A DNA stretch of 64,000 bases from Alentia gelatinosa (Eukaryota > Annelida > Polychaeta > Phyllodocida > Polynoidae), in NCBI GenBank assembly GCA_950022655.1, contig OX465583.1:31151360-31215359 (forward strand). The letters run 5' to 3'. The notes under the pieces were generated by a model that had not been told where the DNA came from, did no database searches, and saw only the letters and a program-made list of their open reading frames with translations. Both the position numbers and the translations under genes were made by a program. Shown here piece after piece: positions 34,640-47,283 of this stretch. The stretch's first letter is position 1, and every line of letters starts with the position of its first letter.

Positions 34640-37339
34640 CCCCGCCGACAAAACTAACCTTCTCCAAGCACATGTTTAGAGTCCAAGCACCATCTGTATC
34701 ATAGCACAAACCACTGCGCCAGGTAAAGTGGCCTTTATCCAACTAAATGGAATCAATTGATCTTTATTTCTGCTGAGGAATCGTTCACATTCAGCCAAAG
34801 GATACGGTATATTTACAGAAGTAAAACATAACATATAGGAGAGTATGAGATATACTTCACTCTTGAAATATAGTTTCTTATCTTGCTTCCTACAACAGAG
34901 ATATGCATTGCGTACCATGACAGTGATTTATTCTCATAACTTTTTAATTAATAGGATGATAGACTCCATTTTAATCTTTCACTGTTTACTTCATATAAAC
35001 CCTACCCACAACTATGATTATAAACTTACAAAGTAGAAGTGATTTTTATTAGTTTATCTTATTATCTTACAACCGATCAGACTTTAATTCGAGATGAGCT
35101 TACAATGTAGAATATGGGCAGTACCTGCACCTTCCAACACAAATACAAAGAAAAAAATTAGCAAACATTCATGGCAGCTGGATAAATAGAATTGAAACAT
35201 CTAAATAGCTCGTCCGCTAATAAACCCGATTAGATGGCTGCTTTAGTTGTCACAGGAGGCAGCTGTTTCGTCGGCAACAAATTAAATTTTACTTTACTGG
35301 TTACTGTTTGAAACAGTAGTAGAACATATTTAATCCTCAACTAATACCCAAGACGCCCAGCCCATATCGGACCCTACATATTTGTTCTCCCCACTTCTAA
35401 TGCCTGTTCATGTATGTGAGAATGTGTATATATTTGTATGCATGTATGAATCTAAGCATATAGGTTTTGTCTATAGCATACATATGTACTAGTATATTCA
35501 TGTATACTTATTTATTGCTGTAGGGGTATATGTGTTTGCGAAATATTCTCATATGTGTAATGAAAATACTTAGTTAAACATATGACTATTTTGTATTATC
35601 TGATGCATAATCCATGCTCGTACATTTTTTGTCACCTACTGAAAATATGTATCCTCAGTTTACTGCACTTATTAGCAGCTCTGCAAGCAGAGCTTGTGTG
35701 TGCTTGCCTCTGGTCGGAGAGGGCACCATGGTGTACATGACATTGCACATGTTCACCAATGGGCGACCTCGTTGCTTACGACCGTAAATCAGGGACCTGT
35801 GAAAGGGCCTGGGTAAACGAACAGGAAGACTAAACAAAAATCTGCCGCCGACCACCACCAACCCTCCCCCGGGGATCAAGTGCCCGGCTGTACATCTCCG
35901 CCCCCAGACCAGTCATAGACCAACTGCGCATGCGTATCGTTAGATACAAGAGGAAACATACAATTACCATAATTCACTGTTCAAATCTGAGGATGTAATT
36001 CATTATCTTTATGAAACCGCCCCCGGAACACCAGAAACATAAAACTGTATGTTTCGCTTTTTTTAAAATTGTTTCCGTTTTTGTTTTGTTTTATATCAAA
36101 ATCTGCATCTATGCGAGAGTATTTCCATACACCTTGCAGTGCATAGTGCAATGCACCCTGATATCAAACTAAAATACCGTAAAATTCCACGTATATGGAT
36201 CATTGGACAAAATATTATCACAAAATAGATGAAATACTTTAGCGGCATATCAGTGATTCTGTGCTAACAGAGAAATTGAACCTACCACATGTCCCTCTAT
36301 AATGGGAAAATCCCTGACTTTACAGAAGTGGGGCCTCCCTCCTACCCGACAGCATGTCTCCTTTGCTCAAACACTTCACGGTTTATGAGTCTTTGTATCA
36401 CTGTAAGATATATTCCTCACTGGCACATATGCACACACCATACCACACTTCTGTAAGCCACCCCAGCCTAACCCTTAGAAGGTGGTGAGTGATGACATAG
36501 GGGTATAAGAGATGATGGGGTACAGAGGGGGTGAGGATTTATTACGATCATAAACACGTACTATAGGAATATCTAAAGGGTATCTAAGAAGGTAAAGTTC
36601 ATAGGATCATGACTTCTGGATCCCCAGATCTAGGGAGAGAGAGGAGGGGTAGGAAAATGAAGGGGTGTTAGTGCGTAACTCCGTAAAAAGAAAAAAAAGG
36701 TAAAAAATCAACGACCATGCTTTTCTGTATTTCCTGTGCCACGTGTAAACATCATTTGATCATTCAGCGCATTCAACAATGATTAACGACTTAGAGAAGC
36801 CTCCTGCCACCCTTGAAATGAGAAATATTGGGCAATATCTCTCAATACTACTCCTTCGTTGCAGACAGCAGCTTCGTTCGGTATGTCTATGCCATAAAGG
36901 AAGCCATTCACATATCTTTCTACAAATATGAAGTTTTCTCATTGTTTTACCTAGCTATATTTGTCAACCAGTTTTAATCAAAATAAAGTAATGATTCTTT
37001 TTGTATAGGTTTCCACTATGCCTGGAGTAGTGGAATAAGGGAAAACGTTGGGCAGAAGAGAAAACCTGACCATCCACTTGCTCAGCCGGAAGTGTGTGTG
37101 TGATATAGCACTATGTTCATTTATATACAGACACCTCGCTGCGATTGTTCCTGGCTGGTACCCCAGCTTCACATACGAGTCGATATCATACTGCTGGCCG
37201 GCTGACAGTGTGGCAAAAAAAGTGCTGAGAGTAATGTGTCTGGTCATGGTGAGCCTTGGAGACCGGAGCTTTCTTGCTGCTCGTGGCAGTGTTTCGTTTT
37301 ACTCACAGGTCTTATAGATCCCTTCAATGTCCTTCAGAT
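34640..37339. other. Non-coding stretch with E-boxes and an NRF1-like word
   Basis: 35160-35330 holds two CAGCTG E-boxes (GGCAGCTGGATAAATAG, GGCAGCTGTTTCG). 35860-35940 is GC-rich and carries TGCGCATGCGT. No gene recognised; the 89-codon frames at 36978-37317 overlap on opposite strands. Confidence 0.35.
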
Positions 37340-38260
37340 TATCATCTACCAATTCTGAAAGCGGATCGATCTGGGTATCTATAGATGGGGTGTATAGTGG
37401 CTCTGGTGTTACAGTATACAATGGAGGCTGTATAGTGCGCGCGAAGTAATATATACGGTAAATAACGGACTATTTCCTATCGTCCTGTCCACTTCTCAAG
37501 GCGGATTGATCTGGGTATCTATAGATGGGATGTACAGTGACCGTAGTGTTATGGTACACAATTACCACGCGTCCGATATGTACAGAACAGTAAATGACGA
37601 AGTATTCCATATTATCCTCTACCAATTCTCAAAGCAGATCGAACAGGGTATCTATAGAAGGGATGTATAGTGGCTGGGGTATTCGGCCCGGCGTCCACTG
37701 AGCTCTAAATCGTCTACGATAGGCCTTACGATGTACCTAAAAACCGACTACGATGCACGCCAATATTCCTAGGCTAGACGTTTTTGTAAGATACAGATGT
37801 TCCTGATTGTCTCTGATTTTGTCATTGTACATTATAGTGCATCGGGAGGTCTTACATTGTTATCGTAGTAGGTGGACGCCGGGCGTTATAAAATTCAATG
37901 GGGGCTGTATTACTCCGTATGAAGTGTATACAGTCAATAAAAGACTGTTTCAAATCACCCTCTACCAATTTGAAGTCTCATTGATTGGGGTATCTATAAA
38001 TGGGTTTTAGAGTGGCTGTGATGTTGTAGTACCCAATGGAGGTTGTATTAATTCGCCTGAAGTGTATACTGTACTAATAACGGACTAATTCCTATTACCC
38101 TGTACCAATTTGAAGGCGGATTGGTCGGGGTATCTACAGATGGTTATACAATTAATGTCATGGGTATTATTGTACATGATAGAGTCTGTATTATTCCGCA
38201 CGAAGATTGTACAGTGAATGACTATTTCCTAACCGCCTTGATCAATTAACGACAGGGAAT
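37340..38260. repeat. 140-bp tandem repeat, five units, interrupted by MITE copy C
   Basis: The word GGGTATCTATAGATGG or variants starts at 37373, 37513, 37646, 37988 and 38128. Spacings are 140, 133, 342 and 140; the 342 gap equals one unit plus the 201-bp MITE and a 3-bp duplication. Units share CTACCAATTTGAAGGCGGAT and CAATGGAGGCTGTAT. Units are diverged, so the array is old. Confidence 0.8.
37685..37885 (+). mobile_element. PIF/Harbinger-like MITE, copy C, inserted into a 140-bp tandem array
   Basis: 201-bp diverged copy starting GGCCCGGCGTCCAC and ending TAGGTGGACGCCGGGC(G). The right flank is TTA; the left flank is TTC, probably a mutated TTA. It splits the third unit of the surrounding tandem repeat: removing the element plus one 3-bp duplication restores unit spacing to about 138 bp. 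Confidence 0.75.
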
Positions 38261-38849
38261 AGATAACTCAGATCCTTAATTACAAGTTAAAGAGGGAAAC
38301 ACAGCCGGTTTAAACCCAGGACTGGCGTTGTCCCTGTATCAATAGTGGATCGATAACACATGCAGACGATCTCAAAATACGCGTGTAAAATGGCGGGAAA
38401 TGGGTGATAAATGGTGGAATTTGCTGATACCACTGGTAAGAAGCCCGAGACGTCGGCGCTAAGGTTCTGACTGTGTTGTCGCGTACCAGTCAAGTGACGC
38501 AAATCGCGTTTGCTGATTAAACAGTCGGCTATTACCAGCCGCCTCCCGACCCTGGAGGCGACCGGGTACCAGCCGAAAACAAATGTCGTCTGCTCTCACT
38601 GCCAGACTCTCAACCCCGCAAAATGAAACCAACCCTCCCTTTCGGATGTGACCCCTTTTGGAAAAATAAGGCTTTATCTGCATTATCTATGGTAAAAATA
38701 GAATAATAGATAGAAATTAGCAAACTTATACCTTTCATTTTCGTAAACATGTAAGTCATTCTTGTTCGAACATTGCTAGATATATCAAAATCACATACTC
38801 CACAGAGATTACAGTATACGAATCTATATTACTACAGATATCTATAGCT

Positions 38850-39330
38850 ATAGCTATTTGAAATATTTCTCATCTAATTAAAGATATCTGGACAATAATA
38901 TCTCGATATTTGGTCAAAAATACTCACCTCATTCTTCAAATTCGGTGACTATTTTTGACCATAATTTCTCTGAACAGATTCCATTCAGTCACAATTTCTT
39001 CTCTCTAGAGTACTATATACTATAGTCTCTACCTATAGTTAATTGAAATATTTCTTATCTAATTAAAAATATCTGGAATCTATTTACAAATGAGAATGTA
39101 ATAAACTTTTAATTTAGTAATTAACATCCCAAATTCCTCATTCTAGTGTCATTTTATGGTGTCTCAAATTGAATTCAGAATACCTTGAATCGGTTTGGAA
39201 ATTTTATCTCATGACCACGGGCTAGGTATCTATGTTTCTTCATGGTAAACGACATCCCATATTTTTCATCCCTGTGATATTTTAATGTCTTAAAAGTCTC
39301 AAATTGAGTTCAGGATATCTTGAATCAACT
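38850..39330. repeat. Two diverged local duplications in AT-rich DNA
   Basis: TGAAATATTTCTCATCTAAT (38859) recurs as TGAAATATTTCTTATCTAAT near 39044. ACATCCCAAATTCCTCATTC (39125) recurs as ACATCCCATATTTTTCATCC near 39252, each followed by a CTCAAATTGA(A/G)TTCAG block. Confidence 0.5.
38911..38961. repeat. 51-bp hairpin
   Basis: TGGTCAAAAATACTCACC pairs with GGTGACTATTTTTGACCA: 18-bp arms with one mismatch and a 15-base loop. The left arm also creates a donor-like GAG|GTGAGT on the minus strand, probably incidental. Confidence 0.5.
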
Positions 39331-40608
39331 TAGAATCTTGATTTCAGGCGTCTTTAATTTGTGATGCCATTCCCTGAATCATTTATTTTCTGAATGAGCA
39401 AGATCATGCTTCGAGACATGACACTCAAGAGAAAGGTTAATCAAGAGAGCCATTTTTACCACATGTACGTGGCGTACGAAATGCCTTTTCCCAGAGGCAC
39501 ATGATGTTTTCCATGCCAGGAAAGCTCGCATTTGGCCATAAGAACATCAAAGAGACAGCGGTCGTGGGGAGGCTTGATGGGTATAAGAAGATGTGTTGCT
39601 AAACATAAAAGGTCATAAATAGCTCTGTATAGGCGATCACTTTAAAGTGAGGTGAAATACGGACAGATATAAAGTACTGGAGGAACGGATAATGGGTGTA
39701 TGTCGTGTTGATACCATAGCGTGGAACATGCTACGTGAATGCTTCTTGACCCCGCCAAAAATACAACCAGTGTGACAGACATTCAATGGATTTGTATCTA
39801 TCCATCCATTAGCCACTCAGTTTCTCTCTAGATTATTTCATTGCATCATCTGCCAAGTGTATTTTTCAAATAGGACACCGATAGTATTACTATTATTAAC
39901 GTGGTCTAACTGCAGTTGAACAGTTTATACGAAACATTGGCCATTTTGAATTAATTGTAATGTTACCTGTTGGCCTGAACTTCATACGTGTATTGCTATG
40001 TAGAATGAGCTCCAATAGCCTTTGCGGTTAAGAAATGCCATTGTCTTGAAACAGCAACAATCGGGGGCCTATGTTTCAAGTGCAATAATCTATAGCTTCT
40101 ACTTGTAGCAGAGATGAGGGGAATAATACGGATAATCTACCGCGAATACCACCTGCCTGCTTTCCTCCATTCTGATTGGCTATATCCGCCGAACAATTTC
40201 TCTGGTATCCCACTTTTATGGTGTGTACTATACTCACCAGTGTTATTTCGGTCGGCACCCTGAAAGTGTATTTTACTTTACACTTTCACAAAATATAGGA
40301 AATTACATTTTCTATATAAATCAAAGAAAATTCAAACAGGACTATTTTAGCCATCGGTTGAGGATGAACTGAATAGATTTCAATTCTTTTGCCTGCTGTA
40401 TATTAGAATAAAATCAAATAGAAACCCGTTTGAACCATAATTATCAATATTCAAATTCACCCAGTTGGCGCCACTGTGAAGTATAGGGTATGCCTTTAAC
40501 AGATAAGACTACAAGGCGATGAAACATGTCCTGGTATTTATATAGATAACACATGTAAAGTCTCACGGTCCTGAGGAGGCCTGGTATCGAGGGAATGAGA
40601 TGGGTCGA

Positions 40609-40620
40609 TGCGCATGCGCA
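40609..40620. promoter_or_regulatory. Palindromic NRF1 motif
   Basis: TGCGCATGCGCA matches the NRF1 consensus exactly. It stands alone in otherwise AT-rich DNA. A similar TGCGCATGCGT lies at 35925-35935. Confidence 0.4.
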
Positions 40621-41005
40621 GCGCACACTATATCACTGTGTGTTTAAGCCAGACAAGTCATCGTAGAGCTGTTGGCCTTCCATGCCTGTGAATGCTTGTG
40701 AATTGTTGTTATCTGTAGATATTAAGCTATTATGCGGCCATCCATAAAGTACGTACGCAACATTTCTAAAAGATTTGATCTCAACCCTTCTCCATCTTGA
40801 ATGTATTAGATTAAAGAAGGAATGGTGCAAAATGTTCACATTCTTTTACTCCCCGGCACTCCCCCTCACTGCACACATGTATACTTTGTGGATCGTTCCC
40901 ATATTTGGCATAGAAACTGTACAATAAACTTGATTAGGTTCTACCATAAGGGCTATCGGAAACTCATTGGTTTCCCAATGAAAATAATATTATTCATGCT
41001 GGTAT

Positions 41006-41161
41006 GATGGTGTTTTCTGACAGAGCAACAGCCAGGGTCAGATCAATGGGAGATTAAATCTATTAGGTGAGAATGACAGATAAGTAGGATATAGATGAGC
41101 CTTGCACCATGGATCCTGCGACACGTAGGTCACCATGTTAGCGACCGAGCTATCCTGCCAA
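41006..41161 (-). mobile_element. tRNA-derived SINE, copy 1
   Basis: Read on the minus strand it starts TTGGCAGGATAGCTCGGTCG, a tRNA-like head with box A. A weak box B follows, then a body ending in GTTGCTCTGTCAGAAAACAC. The head and body order matches the other copies in the window. Confidence 0.6.
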
Positions 41162-41879
41162 ACTTGCCATTCATCTGTTTGTAGGCTGATTCATCCATTT
41201 TTGGGTGTTGACTTCCATAATACAGAAAGAGGTAGTGAGTAAGAACCCTACTTGGGATCGTTTAGTAGATTAGGTATACAATGCAACTTGTGTAATCTAT
41301 ACTAGAAGGTATTATAGAGGAAACCTATGAGAGTTTAGGGTCTGAGCTCCTATCCTATCGAGTTTGCATCAAATAGTAATTCACAAGGCGAAGCTAGGTG
41401 AATTATGTAGTGATTCAAACGAGATGGGATCAAGCTCTGACACTAAACTTGAATGGGTTTCTGAATTTATCTCACCCTTAACATTGACTAATGGGCTATC
41501 ATTTGTGACATAATCCCCCATTGGATATTTCTCCCAAATATCTAATGGGCGTTAGATACAAGTTCCCAATGCTAAGTCTATGGAGAAGAAATACCAAGGG
41601 TGAGATAAACAGACAGATATAGTTAATAGTAGCATATTCATAGATGTTGAATGCAAACATGAGTAATAAAGTCAGTGTGTGGATCGGGTGAAAAAGAAAA
41701 TCAAAACTAACAATGTAATTGTACGAGAAATAAAACTATTCTGCAAAAACGAAAGAAAAGTAGGAGGAAATTCGTGCATGTTAACAGAGAGGGGGGTGTC
41801 TGTATTTAAGGCCGCGAACGGGCCGTGCTGTGGACGGAGTGAGCTGCTTACAGATTACAGGCCGAAGATGGGAACGGAC

Positions 41880-42020
41880 GGCTGACAAATCAAGGATTAA
41901 TTATTGACTAAGGCTGTCAAGATCAGCCTGCTCGTCGACTCGGACAGAAAACAAACCAACGATGACAGTAATTAGCGACTTCAAAACAGGCACACACTTG
42001 CTGGCCTTTTTTGTAAATCT
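41880..42020. promoter_or_regulatory. MEIS/homeodomain word cluster (enhancer candidate)
   Basis: GGATTAATTATTGAC, GGCTGTCAAGATCA and ATGACAGTAATTAGCG occur within 100 bases: Otx-, MEIS- and TAATTA-type words. Suggestive only. Confidence 0.2.
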
Positions 42021-43539
42021 AGAGCCACACCCGAATTTTAAAAGAATCATCAGCAACAACTCGGCAATGCCAAGCGGTCTTGGTCGAGCAGACTGGTCGG
42101 GAATCCAGACCAGCAATAACACCAGGCTGAGTGACTCACGCTTGATCTTATAAACATGAGCAGCCCATTACAAGTGTGATGTGTTCATATAAGTCCAGTC
42201 TCCGGTCGGCAAGTCTGATCACAGGGTTCGTTTATGGTCGATTTACTAATGACAGAGACACTAGACCCTAAGTGAAGCCCAAATGGTTGCAATGGTGGTG
42301 CCACTTGTAGTGTACACCAGGACTACTAGCATGTTTGTTGGTTAATTTGGGTTAGTTTGCTTTTAATTATGTAACTTCTCTTTCGACTGAAGCCTGGAGT
42401 AGGCTTTCAGATGTGCCTCCTACCACTTGGGTCCAGTGGCGCCTCAGGCAGATTTTAATTGAATGGGACACACTCCTTGCTTCGAGTAACAAAACTTACG
42501 TTTCTATCCGGCTTAAGTTCTACCAAGCTTTCCACAGATGAAACTGAGAAATATGGATTTTGAGGTATGCACCATTAGGTAAGAACTATAGTATGACTTG
42601 GCAATGTGTACCATTATATACACATGAGGCATTGAATATTTATGAGGAATAGGGACATATACTGTCATAGCGTCTAACCCCAAGCCTAAACTTCTTAGAT
42701 ATGAACTGCCATCAACTTTGCTAAGGCATGATATGGTTCCGAAACCTCTGGTAAATGCTCAACGATGATAAGGATTGCAAATCGCTGATATAACTGGAAA
42801 CCCTGCAAAACCAGATAACCGACTGTTTTCTGTAAATTCAAAATTGATCCTCAAATTACTCTTTGATCTTAATCAAGAATAGAAATATTGTTCAGAATCG
42901 TAGTTCTTTTAATATTGTCGATTCATTTCTTGGTAGCATATGACTCAGGGTTCATCAGAAGTGGTCTCCAAGACGTAATTTGTGAATCCCATTTTACAGA
43001 TAATTAGAACATAATTCATTAACAATCACAACTTTCACCTTTCCTACTTGAGCACCTCCTTTGTGACATCATGTGACATTTCACTGGATTTGGGACCTCG
43101 ATTCACAAATACTACTGATAGTACCTGTAATTATAATCCTTGTGGTATTACAGGTAAATACCATTTCCCCGCTAAAAACCACGAACTATTCCTTAGTTCA
43201 CGTGTTGATATTATCAAGCACGGACTAAATGCCATGTGAAAGAGCATCTTAATGTCGGCATGCATGTGAAAACAACTTTCCTCGATCTTTTATACATTTA
43301 TCAAGGATAGTGCATCGCTTTATTGTACATCATATCACGACGCTCTCTGAAAAAAGGCAGAAACAAGTTATACGACATTCGTCAATAAAAGGTATATAAA
43401 TGATATTTTGTGCACAGAATATAATAATCCTGATATCAAGGCTCTGTATGATCTACGCTGCGAAAGTATGAATATAGGTATGAGACTCTCGTGATTGTCC
43501 CTCATCTGTCAAACTGTTTCCATCAGACGACATTTTTCT

Positions 43540-43750
43540 TCTCTTAAAGATGGCGGACGTGCACGTGACACACATCCTCACTGCGCAGACGCGAGTAGAC
43601 ACGAGAGACATGCGATAAGGGGACAGTCTCCGCCAGCCTCAGCCTGGTCCACACGCATGCGCCGAGACACAAAGCCTCGACGATCTCCGCACCAAAACAA
43701 GATGGCGGTGAGCACAGCACAGCGTCTGGTGCGCGTGCTCCGAGTCTAGA
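43540..43750 (+). promoter_or_regulatory. CpG-rich promoter candidate with YY1 and NRF1 motifs and two start-like ATGs
   Basis: AAGATGGCGG, the YY1 word often overlapping start codons of TATA-less genes, occurs at 43547-43556 and 43699-43708. An NRF1-type CGCATGCGCC lies between them (43654-43663), with CACGTGAC at 43562. The second ATG opens MAVSTAQRLVRVLR, short, basic and amphipathic like a mitochondrial presequence, but stops after 15 codons; GCG|GTGAGC there is also a good donor. I infer a housekeeping-type plus-strand promoter; no downstream exon chain is established. Confidence 0.45.
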
Positions 43751-43859
43751 TGAGCAGCTCGCTGGCTGAGTGACTGCGAGGTAGTCATGCACGCACATGA
43801 TTCCTGTGTTCCATGTATGTTCAGGAATGCTGTAAGATACCAGGCATGAATTGTGATAT

Positions 43860-44035
43860 ACTAACTTTAGCATAATGTATGTATTCTGACAGGTTAATCT
43901 AGCGTGATGTATGGACTGACCCACAGGGTACTCTAGCATAATGTGTATGCATTATGACACAGGTTCATCCGGCATGATTTATGGACTGTCATACAGGGTA
44001 TTCTAGCATATTGTTTGCACAGTGATACCGGTACT
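43860..44035. repeat. ~35-bp minisatellite
   Basis: ACTCTAGCATAATGTGTATG and relatives recur near 43866, 43898, 43932, 43967 and 44002, linked by GACACAGGTT and CATACAGGGT segments. Confidence 0.6.
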
Positions 44036-44508
44036 ATACCACAATATATGTAGTGTAGTTTTTGCTATTGAAATAGATTATGATCTCACATACTTCTTCC
44101 AGCAAATAAAATCTTTAATAATGCTTGCTTATTTCATGATATCTTTCTTTTGCATTGTAAAATCGCTGATACTGTTACATGCAATAATGTTCGGTAAAAC
44201 TTGGTGATATTGTACATCACATGATAATGTTTAATAAATCTGAAGCCTGGTATGTAAACTTGAAACAAGGGAGTTGCCTAGGTGTCCTATTCGATCCCTT
44301 CCGAGAGTTCCATTGTTTATACTGATGTGAACCGATTACCAGGTATCTATGTGTTTAATGCTTAATCGATGCTGAAACGGTCTGTGATCACTTGTATCAC
44401 GATTTCAACGGACTAACTTCTTCATAACCTTCAAGGAGCACCACAGTCGGTGGTCGGTAGGCCAGACTTATGCCTCCTCTGGGAAATGCCAAGTTAAAGG
44501 AAGATTTA

Positions 44509-44672
44509 TTGGTGTTTTATGCCATAGCAACAGACAGAGTCATTTCACAGCAAGATTGAATCTATGAGACGAGGATGGCGCACGGGCAGAAAGCAGAGTG
44601 GCATAGCTGAGTCCCGAACGCGGAACCCATGATCTGCAGGTCTGTGCGCTACTGACTGAGCTATCCTGCCAC
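44509..44672 (-). mobile_element. tRNA-derived SINE, copy 2 (best preserved)
   Basis: The minus strand starts GGTGGCAGGATAGCTCAGTC (RNA polymerase III box A), followed by a box-B-like GTTCGGGACTC. A shared central body then ends in GTTGCTATGGCATAAAACAC. The plus-strand sequence therefore reads tail first, head last. Confidence 0.7.
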
Positions 44673-45413
44673 CATATAGGTAAAGAAGATCTCCTGCCCC
44701 GGAGGGAAATGAAGTGGCTCTTGTAGATCCTCAAGGAAGACATTAAAACTTACGCAGGAGTAACTCAGTAGGAAATTATCACAAAGCCTGCAGGGTTCGA
44801 TACAGCTCAGTAGAGATGTATTGAAATAACAGATACCTTCCAGGAGGTCTTGGACGATCCTTGCAAGGAGACTAGCAGACAGGCCACCCCCACGAGGATG
44901 ACAGAGTGATGAGCAATATTCTGAGGCTCCATATATCCGAGACATGTCCCACGATCCAGTTGGAATCGTTGCATAAATCTAGGGTTCTTTTTAACCTGAA
45001 AATGAGGCTCGGCCTTTCGCATTAGATTAAGACCATCTATTTCTGGAAAAGAACTGGTGATTACAGTCAAAATAACACCTTATTATACTTTATTTTGAGA
45101 ACTAGCTTCATTCAGGACTGCCCACTAGCTGTCCTTTTAGAACTTTCGAGTTAGAACTATTTGGAGAAGTCCCACCTTCAAGATTTCGTTATCCTATGTC
45201 CACCATAACTTGTTCCTGTCCTTTCCCCAAAGACAGTCCATGGATAATTTCCAAGACATATCCTGGATTATTCAACGGACCCCAGGGATCTACTTTATGA
45301 AACGATATTTGGCTTGGATCGTCCAAGAGGTCCTTCATCTTGAGTTAGATCTTATCGTCCAGCCCTACGATACATCCTGGATTATTCAACAGCACCCTGG
45401 ATGATGGTTGTTT

Positions 45414-45600
45414 GATTGATGGTGTTATATGCAAAGTAAGAGCCTACACCGTAGCAACAGCCGGGACCATGTCATGGTGAGATCAGATCTATGAGATAAG
45501 GATGACAGACAATTAGGGAACAAAAATGCATATCTGAGGCTTGGATCCCAGAATTCATATCTACAGGACATCACACAATCCGTTGAGCTACCCCGCAGTT
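45414..45600 (-). mobile_element. tRNA-derived SINE, copy 3
   Basis: The minus strand has a head GCGGGGTAGCTCAACGGATT and a box-B-like GGGATCCAAGCC, then the family body (TCTCACCATGACATGGTCCC, GTTGCTACGG). More diverged than copy 2; same orientation. Confidence 0.55.
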
Positions 45601-45759
45601 TCCATGGTGATTACGGAAGAAGTATAACTTCAAACTCCACCTAACCTTCACAGTATTTCTAGATGCTATCATCATTTTAGGGTAATGACTCTGCATTAAC
45701 CTAATGAATAGCTTTTGATTGAGAGGTAATCTCACACTAGTAAGAAAATCACCATACAG

Positions 45760-45965
45760 CCGCCCACCCCTCGTTCGTCCATCCGTCGTCCTCTATCGGC
45801 CGGTAAATTCGATCCTACACCGGTGACTATGCGCATGAGCGAGCGACGGCTTTAATTAGGTGAAGATGACGCAGGCAAAAGGACGGCGATAGAAGAGATG
45901 GAAAAGATGCCCTCCGCATTGACGTAATTGAAAGCCCTCCTCAATGTAATTAAGCCCTGCCAGAA
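45760..45965. promoter_or_regulatory. GC-rich patch with three TAATTA-type words
   Basis: CTTTAATTAGG, GTAATTGAAAG and GTAATTAAGCCC are spaced 50-60 bases apart in an otherwise GC-rich, repeat-free patch that also carries ATGCGCAT. Could be a regulatory element. Confidence 0.22.
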
Positions 45966-46261
45966 AACGTACACACCGCCTACGGCGCTAGCTTGGAGAC
46001 GTCACTCAATATGGGGCAGTGTTTTCTGCGACAATTATTGATCTTTATATATATGTATGTGTATGTGTGTAAGTGTGAGGCATCTGAGTTGTCAGGTCTT
46101 AAAACTAATTCAAATACTGACACTTGGAGTGCGTTTGTTTCTGTGAGCAATTCGATACGGTTGTTAAGCTACCTCTCTGATAACTTTTGTTTATCAGTAG
46201 CGAAGAAAAACATTGAATACACATCTGAATATGTATATGTGTGTATATATATATATATAGA

Positions 46262-46410
<149 letters not shown>

Positions 46411-46972
46411 ATAAATTTCGCCTTGGATTCCGAACCTCTAAAAAATAACATCTATCCGATATTTACGAAGCGTGTAGTGCTCCTCAGAGGTGCCTCGCAC
46501 GTTCATTAACAGGTAAAGGGCGTAACCGATTTCTATATTCTTTGTGCAATGAATCATTGCAATGTCCTGATATATCAAGAGCAATTTTGGTATCACTGTG
46601 CTGTATGCCCTGAATATTGTCCAATGACTACCTCCCTGCTATACATGTATGTGTATATAACACATCACACATCATCACAATGATTTGATCACCTGCATTT
46701 CAACCAATTTCAATATTGATAAATGCGAAATTTGGCACCTCCAACCAAGAAAGTATGCTTCCAACAAAATGAAAACAGATTGACACAGTTCATACCTATC
46801 ATACCAAAGATGCTAGAAAATGTCCGCAATTATTACACATGTACCTCCTTATAATAACTATGCGGAGCACAGCCGATTATTTGTGGACCTCAGTGGGGAC
46901 TTTCATATAATTGTATTGTCTAATGCGTATAGGAATTCATATCTCATATAATAGTTTTATGTGTATCCACAG

Positions 46973-47058
46973 CTAATTGTGGCAAATTGAGGGTTCTGCC
47001 CCAACGTATAGACCCGGACAAGGGTGAATCACACAACCTTCCGCAGGACCACCATTAG
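46973..47058 (+). CDS. Candidate 3'-terminal coding exon followed by a poly(A) signal (unrecognised)
   Basis: The plus strand acceptor TTTTATGTGTATCCACAG ends at 46972. The frame NCGKLRVLPQRIDPDKGESH... is open for 27 codons and stops at 47056-47058. About 225 bases of UTR-like sequence follow, ending in GTCAATAAAC with AATAAA at 47284-47289. It lies 3.3 kb downstream of, and on the same strand as, the YY1/NRF1 island at 43.5 kb; a small gene linking the two is speculation. Confidence 0.25.
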
Positions 47059-47283
47059 GTAGCAAAGCTCTTTACTGCGTTTCTTGTAATATTCAAGGAC
47101 TATAAGTCTGGAGGTCATTCTAGACCCCGGAATGTTGGGAATGTACATCACTTGTATTACAAAATACCAGGTATTCAACTGTGACTGTTGGAGTTACAGT
47201 GCGATTTCTGTTTCCATGTGTTTGTGTCTCCGTAACAATTAGGTTGAAGATTATGTATCCTTGCTATGTGTGAACCTTGTGTC

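Larger units (their letters stand above)
38265..41005. other. AT-rich non-coding stretch
   Basis: Contains the local duplications and hairpin listed separately and the isolated NRF1 palindrome at 40609. A GC-richer piece at 38450-38660 has no supported exon. Confidence 0.4.

Noticed and set aside
37340..38260. CRISPR-like array from regularly spaced words
   Set aside because: Units are contiguous tandem repeats with diverged sequence, in a eukaryotic genome, with no unique spacers.
44509..44672. Functional tRNA gene on the minus strand
   Set aside because: Box A and a box-B-like word exist, but acceptor and anticodon stems do not pair, and the head is followed by the SINE body found at other sites.
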